DNA of 64,000 nt from the NCBI GenBank assembly GCA_963738575.1, contig CAVTWY010000003.1:186001-250000 (forward strand). Direction: 5' to 3'. The translations under genes and the position numbers were made by a program. This document shows positions 1 through 8,611 of the stretch, piece by piece. The notes beneath the pieces are model-generated. The model did not search any database, was not told the origin of the DNA, and saw only the letters and a program-made list of their open reading frames with translations. How positions within the stretch are numbered: the first letter of the stretch is position 1; every line of letters starts with the position of its first letter. This stretch comes from CAVTWY01 sp963738575. GTDB lineage: Bacteria > Pseudomonadota > Gammaproteobacteria > Burkholderiales > Burkholderiaceae_C.

Positions 1-653
1 TCGATGCGTGACGCTGTGGCGGCGGCCACCATGCGCACGCTGGGTTCTGCGTCGCGCATGGCACGCTTGAGGGTGCGCGCAAACTGCGGCCTGAAGTGCG
101 CGCCAATGGCCGCGACCACGTCTTGTTTCTGCTTGGGCGTTCCATGCGACATGACATCGGCAAAGGGGCTGACGGACGGGCGTGCTGCAAGGTCGGTGGC
201 CACGCCTTGGTGGTCGTGACGGTTGTCGAGTTGATCGATGTCGGCCGGCCCGATCACGTTCAACCAGGCAGGGTCTTGGGCCACACCGCGACGGTCAAAA
301 ACGTGCTTCAGCGCGGCGGCAAGCAAGCCCCCCGCAGCACCCAGGGGCCCCAAGGCGGCGATGCCCATGGCCAGAAGTCGCCATGCTGCTGAATCCTGTG
401 CGGGGCCAGCGTTTGTCGTGCGGCGGTCCATCAATTTCAACGCCCACAAGCAGGCCAGACCCGCCGCTGCATGCGCCCCCATCAACACCCACCACAGGCC
501 GGGTGCCATCAGAAGGCTTTGCGGCGCGATCAGCAGGCCCAACACGGCCAGCTCGATCACCAGCGCCAAGATGACCCAGACACGCCCGGCGGTGGCTTGG
601 GCTGGGCTGCGGGGTGTTTCGGAAGTTGCGGGGCTCACGGCTTTGGCGTTCAT
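1..653 (-). CDS. pelE: PelE, N-terminal part (gene runs off the window)
   Basis: Inner-membrane component of the Pel exopolysaccharide machinery; in Pseudomonas PelE has membrane segments followed by helical repeats and works with PelD, PelF and PelG. I translated the minus strand from the ATG at 653 and found an open frame to the window edge (217 codons, no stop). It starts MNAKAVSPATSE. Hydrophobic segments follow at about residues 24-45, 50-72 and 88-110, then a soluble helical region (DQLDNRHDH, HFRPQFARTLKRAMRD) that looks like HEAT/TPR repeats. It begins 11 bp after the pelD stop, so the two are one transcript. Identification rests on position after PelD plus topology; the C-terminus cannot be seen. 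Confidence 0.72.
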   Translation of the reverse strand, partial: MNAKAVSPATSETPRSPAQATAGRVWVILALVIELAVLGLLIAPQSLLMAPGLWWVLMGAHAAAGLACLWALKLMDRRTTNAGPAQDSAAWRLLAMGIAALGPLGAAGGLLAAALKHVFDRRGVAQDPAWLNVIGPADIDQLDNRHDHQGVATDLAARPSVSPFADVMSHGTPKQKQDVVAAIGAHFRPQFARTLKRAMRDAEPSVRMVAAATASRI

Positions 654-664
654 GGGGCGGCGGC

Positions 665-2104
665 TCAGGCCGCCTTCATGGTTCCGACCAACGGTGACAG
701 CCGTTGGCGCACCATGGCGTGAATGCCCTCGTCTTCCAAGGCCTGGCGCAGCTTGAGGATGATGCGTGCTGCAAAGGGGCGTGCCGTGTCAACACTGAGG
801 TAGGGTAAAAACACCACGTAACCACCCTGATCGTTGGTAGCGCAACACAATTGCTCGGGCAGCGTGGCCTGCGCCAAGGCTTTTGCCACCACGCCAGCGG
901 CTTGTTGGCGCATGTGCGTTTGATTGGCTGCTCCGTTAAAAGTAAGCTCAAACTGCAGGGTCGATGCTTGCATTCCCGAGCGGTACACCATGCTGTGCAT
1001 CAACGCGCGCACAGGCTCCACCAGAAGGGGTGATCCCACACGCGTTCCCTCAGCAGGCCGCTGGGGCGTGCTGCCACCGCGCTCGCCCCGATGGGCCTGC
1101 GTGATGGCGGCGCCGATCCAGGCGCAAAGCACGTGAAAGTTCTGAATGCTGGCGGCGTGCAAGTCAAGAAAATCCATGGATTCGATCTTCAACATGCCGA
1201 TGACTTCGCTGGTGTCGCCGTTGACGATGGGCCCTGCAAGGATGCCCTCGTCACGCAGGAAGGGCTCGTCGTTGGGCTGCGTGACGGCCACCTGCCGACG
1301 CTCCGAGACCACGGCCCTGAACAGCGGCGAGCTCGGGTCGAAGCGGCGCGCAAATCGGTCACCCGCCACCCAGCCTTCGCTGACGGCGGCGTCAAGCAGC
1401 GTGCCATCCAGCAAGTAGAGCGAGAATTTTTTGGGGTTGAGTGCCGTGCGAACCAACTCCGTGACACCCACCAACACGTCGCCCACACCGTCACGCTCGA
1501 TCGCTCGCGACGCGCTGTACATCGCGTGCACGGTCACCGACTGATCAGCCACCCGCTCTTCGAGGTGCTCTTTTTGGCGGGTGAGCCGGTCGCAGGCGAG
1601 GCTGAGCCCTCGGGCGCGGTCGCGCGCGGTGTCAAGCGACTCTTGCATCAGCACGCTGCGCCTGCGAAAGGCGTCGCGAATTTCGCCCAGCACCACGGCT
1701 GCCACCAACCACAGCAGGGGTTCGCGCACGGCGCGCAACAACCAAACGTAGCCGCCTTCACCCGCCATGCGGGCTGGAAACTGCCCCCACAGCAGCGCCA
1801 CCGTGCCCACTGCAGCCGCCCACAACGCCTCGCGCGTGCCGTAGTACGTGGCCGCCAACAGCACCGGGATCCACAGGGGGTGGGGTTTGAGGCTGGCAAA
1901 GCGGTTGCCTGGCCCCCAGATTCGATCGATGAGCAGCACCAGGCCCACCAACACCAACACCTCCAGGATGGCGCTGACGCGCACACCCAAAAACCGGCGA
2001 TGCCTGGCGCGTGCGTGGAAGGCTGAAAAGCGCTCCATACCGGATGCGGGTTTCACACGCATGATGTGTGAAGATTCGCTGGCGGTGGAAGTTAAGGTGT
2101 GCAT
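665..2104 (-). CDS. pelD: PelD, c-di-GMP-receptor-type Pel biosynthesis protein
   Basis: Inner-membrane regulator of Pel polysaccharide export. The 479-residue protein has hydrophobic segments at about residues 44-64, 72-100 and 115-140, a linker coiled coil, a GAF domain (about 190-340, containing SLYLLDGTLL and VIGMLKIES) and a C-terminal degenerate GGDEF domain where the hairpin reads ATNDQGGYVVFLP. This is the PelD layout, with a comparable length (about 455 in Pseudomonas). Unusually, no RxxD inhibitory-site motif can be found upstream of the degenerate hairpin: the local sequence is LPEQLCCATNDQ. The canonical c-di-GMP contact residues therefore appear absent. An alternative start is the ATG at residue 15 (2062). 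pelE follows directly. Confidence 0.85.
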   Translation of the reverse strand: MHTLTSTASESSHIMRVKPASGMERFSAFHARARHRRFLGVRVSAILEVLVLVGLVLLIDRIWGPGNRFASLKPHPLWIPVLLAATYYGTREALWAAAVGTVALLWGQFPARMAGEGGYVWLLRAVREPLLWLVAAVVLGEIRDAFRRRSVLMQESLDTARDRARGLSLACDRLTRQKEHLEERVADQSVTVHAMYSASRAIERDGVGDVLVGVTELVRTALNPKKFSLYLLDGTLLDAAVSEGWVAGDRFARRFDPSSPLFRAVVSERRQVAVTQPNDEPFLRDEGILAGPIVNGDTSEVIGMLKIESMDFLDLHAASIQNFHVLCAWIGAAITQAHRGERGGSTPQRPAEGTRVGSPLLVEPVRALMHSMVYRSGMQASTLQFELTFNGAANQTHMRQQAAGVVAKALAQATLPEQLCCATNDQGGYVVFLPYLSVDTARPFAARIILKLRQALEDEGIHAMVRQRLSPLVGTMKAA

Positions 2105-2312
2105 GAGTCAATCAATAACGCAAATTCAGGTGAGGCGCCCGTCCACGCGTGGGCCCTAGGTACCGAGGTCATGGCTTCGACGGGTCGAGGCTACCGAACA
2201 CGCGCGTGCTCGGCGATCCTTCAACGCAGGGGTGCAACCACACGATGCCCTCGAATGCGGGTGCATCACCACCACTGGCAGGTAAGGTGCCGTTACCGAA
2301 CCGGTCCTGAAG

Positions 2313-2328
2313 CCCCTCGACTAAGGGG
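2313..2328 (-). terminator. small hairpin downstream of the TPR gene
   Basis: A CCCCT...AGGGG inverted repeat lies just after the stop of the TPR gene on the minus strand, in the 235-bp gap before pelD. There is no clear T-tract, so it may be a weak attenuator or a chance hairpin. The rest of the gap holds no credible gene; in particular it has no pelC-sized frame. Confidence 0.3.
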
Positions 2329-2339
2329 TTCAAGGCGCT

Positions 2340-4922
2340 TCAGTTGATGGACGGTGTGCCGCGCAGTGCGGCAGCCAGTGCAGCCCGGTCGCCCACTTTG
2401 GTCAGGGCATCAACGTACGCTTCAAACACAGGGCCGCGGGTGGGCCTGGTTGCAAGGCGCCTGTACACCGCAGTGGTTCGGGCTGCGCCACCCACGTCGT
2501 TTAGTTTTTTGAGCCATGTTGCGCGCACGGCTTCGGCATCGGGGCCAGGGCGCACCGTAAGCGCACGCGCTTCGGCCCAGTCTAGTTGGTTGGGCTCCCA
2601 GCGCGCCCCCCAGTACTCGAACAAGCGTTGCACCAAAGGATCGTCTGGGTTTTTGTCGACAGCAAGCATGCGCATGGCCATGTCGGCATTGACTTTGTCA
2701 CCAGCGTCAAATAGCTGCAGCGCGACTTGCTGTCGCAGGGCTGCAGGCACAGTACTTTGGCCCACCAACTTTCGCCACGCGGGAATCAGCAGTTCGGGGC
2801 GATTGGCCTTGGTGGCAGCCGTTTCAAGTGCTTGCAGCCAACGAACGGGGTCGTCCAGCGCCATCAACTCCAACGTTGGAAGCACCTGCGTGTGGGCGCC
2901 CAGTTGCAGCAACTGAAGCACCATGTCGTCGCGTCGCTTACCTGGCGCTGCGGTCTTGAGTGACGCGACCAACCAGGCCACCCACTCGGCCTCGGCCGCA
3001 CCGCCAACGCCACGCCCAACGGCTTGCGACAGGGCCAATCCGTAGTCGTCGTTGTAGGTTTGCGTTTGTGTGCGCAACTGACGCCACAACGCCAGGCTTT
3101 CTGCCGTGCGATCTTGCGCCATCAAGGCTTGCGCCACCATCACCTGCTCGGCGGGTTTGAGGCTTGCGGCTGGCAAGCGCTGTCCTGCGGCCACCGTCAG
3201 GGCGTGTGCTTTGGCGTTCACCGCCATCATGAAGACCTCGCGCATCACGTCAGTCGGGACGTCGCTGGATTGCCGGGCTCCAAGCCATGCTGTCACGGCA
3301 GCGTGCTGACCATTGGCTGTGTTGAGCAACAACCACGCTTGACTGAAATGATCTGAAGGCGGTGCGCGGCGCTGCTTTTCAAGTTTGGCGGCGGCCTCGC
3401 GACTGCGGTTCAAGGCAATCGAAACGCGCGCGTAGTCGCGCAGAAAGGTCTCTTGCAAGTCGCTGGCTTCATCGGCCACCTTCAGGGCCGCCAAAGCCTC
3501 TTGGCCACGCCCTTGTTGGTGATTGATGATCGCCACTTGCACCGCGCAGTCGGGCTTGCCAGCGCACCCCACTGACGCTGTGTCAATCAGCGGGCCGATG
3601 GCTGCATGGTCACCCACGGCGGCCGCGACGCGCGCCGCCAGAAGGCTGTCGGCGGCAATCAGCGAAGCCTGGGCGCCGTGTTTCCACAGCTCTTGCAGCA
3701 CGGGCAGTCGGACGTTGGTGCCGGAGGCGCCGGACCCATCAATGGGCGCCAAGGCTGCCTGCGCCACCGCTGCCACCACCGCCTTGGGTGCGCGAGACAG
3801 CCCTTGGGCGCGCAGTGCATGCATGGCCACCTCGATCCTGTCGAGTTCGAGTGCCAGGGCCACGCGCTGATGCAGCAGTTCGGTGCCCATCACGCCAGCT
3901 TGGGCAGACCACTGCGTCAAGCGTTTGAGCGCCTCGTCACCACGCCCCGCACGTTTCATGGCTTGTGTCCATGTCGACACCAGCGAGGGCGCGTTGGACT
4001 CCAGCAGGGGCGCCAGCAAACCCGCCAGCGCGTCGTTTTGGTCGGCTTGTACCCAGGGCGCTGCCACCACCACCACATCTTCGTTCAGCCGTTGGGGATG
4101 CGCCTGCAACCATGTGCGGGCCCTGCCAAGCGCTTGCTCCGTGGCTCGGTCGGCAGCCCCTTTGTTGTTGCTGGCTTTCGCCATGGCCAACAGCGTGGTG
4201 ACTTGCGCTGCGACCACTTCGGCGGTCAGGGCTTGCGGCTGGGATCGCTCCAAGGCGTCGAGCGCGTCGATGGCCGATTGGTAGGCACCCGTTTTGCGCC
4301 CATGCTCGGCAAGTGCCAAGTGCTCGGCCACTGTCCCTGCTTGAAAGCGATCTATCAAGATAGTGAGCGCTTGCACCCATTGCGATTGTTGGCCGCTGCC
4401 ATGGTAACGCGACACGAGCAGGCGCTGCCGCTCTGAGCTGGGGTCGAGCTGCTGGAGGCGCTCCAGCGTGTTCAGGGCATCGTTGGGCCGGTTGGCTCGG
4501 TCGTACACGTCTGCAAGGGTTTGCAGCGCCGCAACGTCTTGTGGATTTTGGTCAAGGGCGTCCTGCACCGCCAAAAGGGCGGCAACGTTGTCGCCCCTTC
4601 GCATGTGTTCGCGCGCCAGTGCAATGCGACTGGTGCTCGAGGTGTCGCCTCTGGCAGCCGCCTCGAGCGCCACTTGAGGCGCCTGCGCTTGGGCATGCAG
4701 GGTCGCCAGTGAGCTTTGGCGCGGCACAAGCCAAACCAGCAAACCTACAGCAAGCAGCGCACCACCAGCCATCAAGGGCCAACGTGGAACCTTCGCTTGC
4801 GTGGAACGCAGTTCGTCGGCATGCTGCTGGGACACGCCTGGTGTCTGCGCCGCGTCGACATCCCCCCCGGCTTGATCGGGCGTCGGTGACGCATCGGCCG
4901 CGTCATCGGGCATTGATCTCAT
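2340..4922 (-). CDS. large TPR-repeat membrane-anchored protein next to pelD (PelB-like N-terminal region)
   Basis: 860 residues with a basic cytoplasmic start, one membrane segment (about 48-67, WPLMAGGALLAVGLLVWLV) and then helical TPR-type repeats to the C-terminus, for example near DVAALQTLADVYDRANRPNDAL. In Pseudomonas, PelB combines such a periplasmic TPR region with a C-terminal outer-membrane barrel. Here the protein ends after the repeats and has no terminal aromatic beta-barrel strand, and the 235 bp downstream cannot hold one. It is therefore either a divergent split PelB or a different scaffold used with PelD/PelE. Its ATG overlaps the stop of the upstream receiver gene in an ATGA, indicating translational coupling. 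Confidence 0.7.
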   Translation of the reverse strand: MRSMPDDAADASPTPDQAGGDVDAAQTPGVSQQHADELRSTQAKVPRWPLMAGGALLAVGLLVWLVPRQSSLATLHAQAQAPQVALEAAARGDTSSTSRIALAREHMRRGDNVAALLAVQDALDQNPQDVAALQTLADVYDRANRPNDALNTLERLQQLDPSSERQRLLVSRYHGSGQQSQWVQALTILIDRFQAGTVAEHLALAEHGRKTGAYQSAIDALDALERSQPQALTAEVVAAQVTTLLAMAKASNNKGAADRATEQALGRARTWLQAHPQRLNEDVVVVAAPWVQADQNDALAGLLAPLLESNAPSLVSTWTQAMKRAGRGDEALKRLTQWSAQAGVMGTELLHQRVALALELDRIEVAMHALRAQGLSRAPKAVVAAVAQAALAPIDGSGASGTNVRLPVLQELWKHGAQASLIAADSLLAARVAAAVGDHAAIGPLIDTASVGCAGKPDCAVQVAIINHQQGRGQEALAALKVADEASDLQETFLRDYARVSIALNRSREAAAKLEKQRRAPPSDHFSQAWLLLNTANGQHAAVTAWLGARQSSDVPTDVMREVFMMAVNAKAHALTVAAGQRLPAASLKPAEQVMVAQALMAQDRTAESLALWRQLRTQTQTYNDDYGLALSQAVGRGVGGAAEAEWVAWLVASLKTAAPGKRRDDMVLQLLQLGAHTQVLPTLELMALDDPVRWLQALETAATKANRPELLIPAWRKLVGQSTVPAALRQQVALQLFDAGDKVNADMAMRMLAVDKNPDDPLVQRLFEYWGARWEPNQLDWAEARALTVRPGPDAEAVRATWLKKLNDVGGAARTTAVYRRLATRPTRGPVFEAYVDALTKVGDRAALAAALRGTPSIN

Positions 4923-5524
4923 GGTGCTGATGCACCCCAGCGTGTGGATCGGTTGGGGCCTGGTGGTGATTGGCCCCAGTCACCATCGATCCAAGGCACC
5001 TCGTTCTTGAGTTTATTGCGGCGTGCGTCGGGGCCGCCTGCCGCCAGATGACTCTTTTGGCTGGCCCCTGCATCGGCTCGGTGTTGTGCCATCTCGATGG
5101 CGTCCAGTGCATTGGCCTTTGACGAAGCCAGACAGCGGCGTACCAGCGCCTCGAACCGGGGAATTTGAATGGGCTTGCAAACGACCACCACGCCGTGGGC
5201 CCGCATCCATGGCGCAAGATTGTCGGTGCTTTCATCCCCGTCGTAGGGGCAATCGGTCATGGTCAGGATCACGGGCATCAGTTTGGCGCCGGGTGGTTGT
5301 CCGGCGACATGGATGTTGTACGCGGTCTGCACAACGTCTTGTGCCTCGCCATCGGGCAGGTGTTGTGACAGCAAGAGCAAGCTTGGTTTGCGCGACTCCA
5401 GCACGCTGGTCGCCTGCCCCATGGATTGGACGAGGATCACCCGACACCGCATGGGCGCCAGCACCGAACGCATCAAGCTGGCCACCCAAGGGCTCGGCTC
5501 GACCAGCAAAACTGGATCGCTCAT
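4919..5524 (-). CDS. degenerate receiver-domain protein (pseudo-response regulator)
   Basis: 201 residues from the ATG at 5524. A GAGAAGG ribosome site precedes two nearby ATGs (5530, 5524), and 5524 has the better spacing. The fold signature is a CheY-like receiver: first strand DPVLLVEPS, central strand LLLLSQHLPDGE, later strand VILTMT and a conserved lysine in VVCKPIQIP. The usual acidic pair after strand 1 is E-P, and the phospho-accepting Asp at the end of strand 3 is Ser53. It therefore probably cannot be phosphorylated in the standard way. The C-terminal tail (from about residue 140) is polar and has no DNA-binding or output domain. It is the first gene of the pel-side operon and overlaps the TPR gene by ATGA. 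Confidence 0.7.
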   Translation of the reverse strand: MSDPVLLVEPSPWVASLMRSVLAPMRCRVILVQSMGQATSVLESRKPSLLLLSQHLPDGEAQDVVQTAYNIHVAGQPPGAKLMPVILTMTDCPYDGDESTDNLAPWMRAHGVVVVCKPIQIPRFEALVRRCLASSKANALDAIEMAQHRADAGASQKSHLAAGGPDARRNKLKNEVPWIDGDWGQSPPGPNRSTRWGASAP

Positions 5525-5769
5525 GCCCATGCCCTTCTCAGGTGCGCCAAACGAAAGCAACTCGCGGTGTTGAACATGATTCTTGGCGAATGGCATGCGG
5601 GCATGGGGGGGACGGAGTCGACGGTGCTGCGCCATGGGTATGGATGTCAGCGCGCCTTTCACGGACGTTGCCTTGATTCTAGGTTTGAGGCGCCAAATCA
5701 AACGCAACCAGGGCACGCTGGAAGGCCTGCGTTTAGAGGGGGGTAGGTGTAACGGCAGTGACGCGAATG

Positions 5770-7707
5770 TTAGAGGGCCCCGTCGGACGCCATTGCAGTT
5801 AGAGGGGTGCCCGAGCCGGCGGTTTTCATGGGGCTGCTGGTTTCGGCATGCTCACCTGGGCGACTGGACGAGTCACGATCCGAGCCTTGGTCAATCCTTT
5901 GATCAACCGACTGGGCACTGACGTCCTTGCTTGGGTAAACCCTTGCGCCATCGGCGGGGCGATGGGCTCGCGCCACTGCGTCGTGCGCCGCGAAACTGGC
6001 AAACGCAATCGACGCACCCAAGTGGGTACCCGGTGCAGGGGCCACGCCGCCCATGATCGAATGCATGTCGTTGCCCACGGCGTACAACCCCGGCAGCACA
6101 CGCCCATGCCGATCCAGCATGCGTGCGTGCTCGTCGGTGACGAAGCCCGTGGCCGCGCCGATGTCACCCGGGTAAAGCTTGACGGCATAAAACGGAGGTT
6201 TGTGAATGGGGCCTGCCAGCGAACGTTCGGTGTGCCAATCCAATTCACCGGCGGGTGATGCATCGGTTGCGGTGGAGGGCCGGTGCTCAGCGGCGTCGTG
6301 CGCACTGTCAGCGCCCTCGCCATCTGTCCAGCGGCTGTTGAATTGCAACACCGAGTCGGTGAGTGGTGCAGCCCGAATCTCGAGCTTGTCGGCCAGGCCT
6401 CGCAAGGTGGGGGCGCTGATGACGTAGCCGTCGGCCAGCGCCGAGGCCAACCCGTACCCGTGGGGGCGCACCATCCCCAGGCCATACCGGGCCATACCGT
6501 CAGCGTCAGTAATTAGGTAGGATGGGATGGTGGCTGCCGTGGCATTTGCTTCTTGCATTTCCACCGCAAACAAGTGATGCGACGTGGCTTCGTTGACAAA
6601 CCGCAGCCCACGAGCATCCACGGCCACCATGCGGGGTGAAGCACGGTCGATGTGAAAGTGAGGGATGGCCGCCAGCGTGCCATCGCGGCGCTTGCGCAAC
6701 GACACCGGTGCCCAATAACAATGGCTCAGGGCGCCGACGCCGTGGGTGGCGCCAAGCGCTTCGGCCAACGGATGCGCGGTGCCAATGTTCCCTGGCGCAC
6801 CAGGGCACCAAGCCATGTCGATGTTTGGCATGCGCGCGGCGCGCATGCCTGGGTTGCGGTTGAAGCCGCCGGTGGCCATCACCACGCCACCCTTGACCTG
6901 CACGCGGCGTGTCACGCCGCCCTCGGCCAACACCACGGCGTGGCCGCCGCCAGGGGTGGGCGTGCACGACGTTGCGCGAGTGCGCGTCAACAACGTAACC
7001 CCGCGTTCACGCAGTGACAGCAGCATGCGTCCCACCAAGGCATTGCCCCTCAACAAGCGCGTGCCCCGCCCCCACCTCATGCGGTCATGACCATGCTTAA
7101 TCACCAACTTGGCCATGTGGCGAAACGACGCCCACGAGCGACGGGCGTTTTGCCAATGGGCCATGTCGACGCGATTGACCATCATGCCGCCCAGCACGGT
7201 GGATTCGGGTGTGGGGGGACGCACCAGCGCTAGGTCTGCACCAAGCAAGCGACCATCCAAGGGTTGGGGGTCGAGCGCGCGCCCCATGCGGACCGCGCCC
7301 TCAACGTCCTGCATGAAGTCCTGCCGGGTGCGCCGGGCGCGAAAGCGGGCGTGAGACTCGGACTCCAGCGTGGCCAGCGCTGTGGCACCGTGTTTCAAAA
7401 ACGCGTCTCGCAGCGACGGCGACGTGCGCCCTCCGACCGTGTGATTCAGGTACCGGCGCGCCGCGTCGATGGAGTCACTGGGGTTCAACGCCAAACCTTG
7501 CTTGCTACCGGGAACCCACGCCGTGCCTGCAGACAAAGCCGTGCTGCCGCCCACATGCGCTGTGGATTCGACCAACAGCACACGAGCGCCCTCGAAGGCA
7601 GCAAACAGCGCTGTGGCCATGCCAGCCCCGCCAGCGCCCAACACCACCACATCAAACACGGTGTCGTCGATCAGGTCAGCGAGGGTAAAGGGCTTGAGTG
7701 GTAGCAC
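5770..7707 (-). CDS. FAD-dependent dehydrogenase of the 3-ketosteroid dehydrogenase / fumarate reductase flavoprotein family
   Basis: Flavoprotein of the FAD_binding_2 type, predicted to dehydrogenate a ketone-activated substrate. The N-terminal dinucleotide motif VVLGAGGAGMA follows shortly after a GTG at 7707. The C-terminal signature FYAVKLYPGDIGAATGF, then LYAVGNDMHSIMGG and APGTHLGASIAF, is typical of KstD-like enzymes. The frame stays open upstream to 7836, but that would overlap the divergent methyltransferase gene and add an unconserved leader, so GTG 7707 is preferred (645 residues). About 60 polar residues follow the last conserved block, which is longer than usual. The substrate is unknown; proximity to the polyene locus suggests, but does not prove, a tailoring role. 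Confidence 0.75.
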   Translation of the reverse strand: MLPLKPFTLADLIDDTVFDVVVLGAGGAGMATALFAAFEGARVLLVESTAHVGGSTALSAGTAWVPGSKQGLALNPSDSIDAARRYLNHTVGGRTSPSLRDAFLKHGATALATLESESHARFRARRTRQDFMQDVEGAVRMGRALDPQPLDGRLLGADLALVRPPTPESTVLGGMMVNRVDMAHWQNARRSWASFRHMAKLVIKHGHDRMRWGRGTRLLRGNALVGRMLLSLRERGVTLLTRTRATSCTPTPGGGHAVVLAEGGVTRRVQVKGGVVMATGGFNRNPGMRAARMPNIDMAWCPGAPGNIGTAHPLAEALGATHGVGALSHCYWAPVSLRKRRDGTLAAIPHFHIDRASPRMVAVDARGLRFVNEATSHHLFAVEMQEANATAATIPSYLITDADGMARYGLGMVRPHGYGLASALADGYVISAPTLRGLADKLEIRAAPLTDSVLQFNSRWTDGEGADSAHDAAEHRPSTATDASPAGELDWHTERSLAGPIHKPPFYAVKLYPGDIGAATGFVTDEHARMLDRHGRVLPGLYAVGNDMHSIMGGVAPAPGTHLGASIAFASFAAHDAVARAHRPADGARVYPSKDVSAQSVDQRIDQGSDRDSSSRPGEHAETSSPMKTAGSGTPLTAMASDGAL

Positions 7708-7822
7708 AGCGACGCTGGAATCACAAGGGCATGCACTAGGGATGTGTGCCTCAATCAGCGTTTGATCGTAGCATCGTGGCCCACGTTGTGAGAGCGGGCC
7801 CCAGGGTTGGCATAATTTGGTC

Positions 7823-8611
7823 ATGTCACGACCCACCTTGCCCGAAGCGCCCGTGTCTGGGTCAGCCCCATCACTGGCGCCTCACACGCCCTTGCGTGAC
7901 TACTATGGCGACGACGCCAAACGCGAAATGTATGTGCAAGGACTGTTCGACGAAACAGCGCCCGACTACGACCGCATAGAAGCCGTGTTGGCGTTTGGCA
8001 GTGGCCCGTGGTACCGGCGCCAAGCACTGTTGCGAGCCGGATTGAAATCAGGTGCCCATGTACTCGATGTGGGCATTGGCACGGGTTTGGTGGCGCGCGA
8101 GGCCGTGTCCATCATCGGGGCACAGGGCAAGCTTGTCGGCGTCGACCCTTCGCCCGGCATGATGAAAGAGGTCAACGTGCCAGGGGTCGAGTTGGTGCGC
8201 GGGTATGCCGAGCGCTTGCCCCGCCCCGACCAAAGTGCTGACTTTTTAAGCATGGGGTATGCCCTTCGCCACATCAGCGACGTGGCGGCCGCTTTTGCCG
8301 AGTTTCACCGCGTACTCAAGCCCGGTGGGCGTTTGTGCGTGCTCGAAATCACCCGCCCCAAGACGGGCTTTGGCACGTCGGTGTTGCGGGGTTACATGCG
8401 CGTGGCCGTTCCCATGATTGCGCGCGTGGTGGGCAAGCAAGGCCATACATCAGAGCTGTGGCGCTATTACTGGGACACGATTGAAGCCTGCATTGCACCG
8501 GCAACCGTGGTGTCGGCTTTGGAGGCAGCAGGCTTCATCCACGTCAAGCAACATGTCGAATTGGGGATTTTTTCTGAGTTCACTGCGGTGAAGGCGGAAA
8601 GCCAAAAATGA
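7823..8611 (+). CDS. UbiE-type SAM-dependent methyltransferase of the aryl-polyene locus
   Basis: Class I SAM methyltransferase of the UbiE/COQ5 family; related enzymes in aryl-polyene clusters methylate the aryl head group. SAM motif I is VLDVGIGTGLV, the acidic end of strand 2 is GVDPSPGMM, and the post-motif PGGRLCVLEI is present. The start is the ATG at 7823; an in-frame TTG lies six bases upstream. 262 residues. Its stop overlaps the next ATG (ATGA at 8608), making it the first gene of a six-gene operon in which every junction but the last overlaps. Confidence 0.8.
   Translation: MSRPTLPEAPVSGSAPSLAPHTPLRDYYGDDAKREMYVQGLFDETAPDYDRIEAVLAFGSGPWYRRQALLRAGLKSGAHVLDVGIGTGLVAREAVSIIGAQGKLVGVDPSPGMMKEVNVPGVELVRGYAERLPRPDQSADFLSMGYALRHISDVAAAFAEFHRVLKPGGRLCVLEITRPKTGFGTSVLRGYMRVAVPMIARVVGKQGHTSELWRYYWDTIEACIAPATVVSALEAAGFIHVKQHVELGIFSEFTAVKAESQK

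Noticed and set aside
1091..2026. 311-codon plus-strand frame
   Set aside because: It is antisense to pelD and His/Gln-rich, as expected for a shadow frame.
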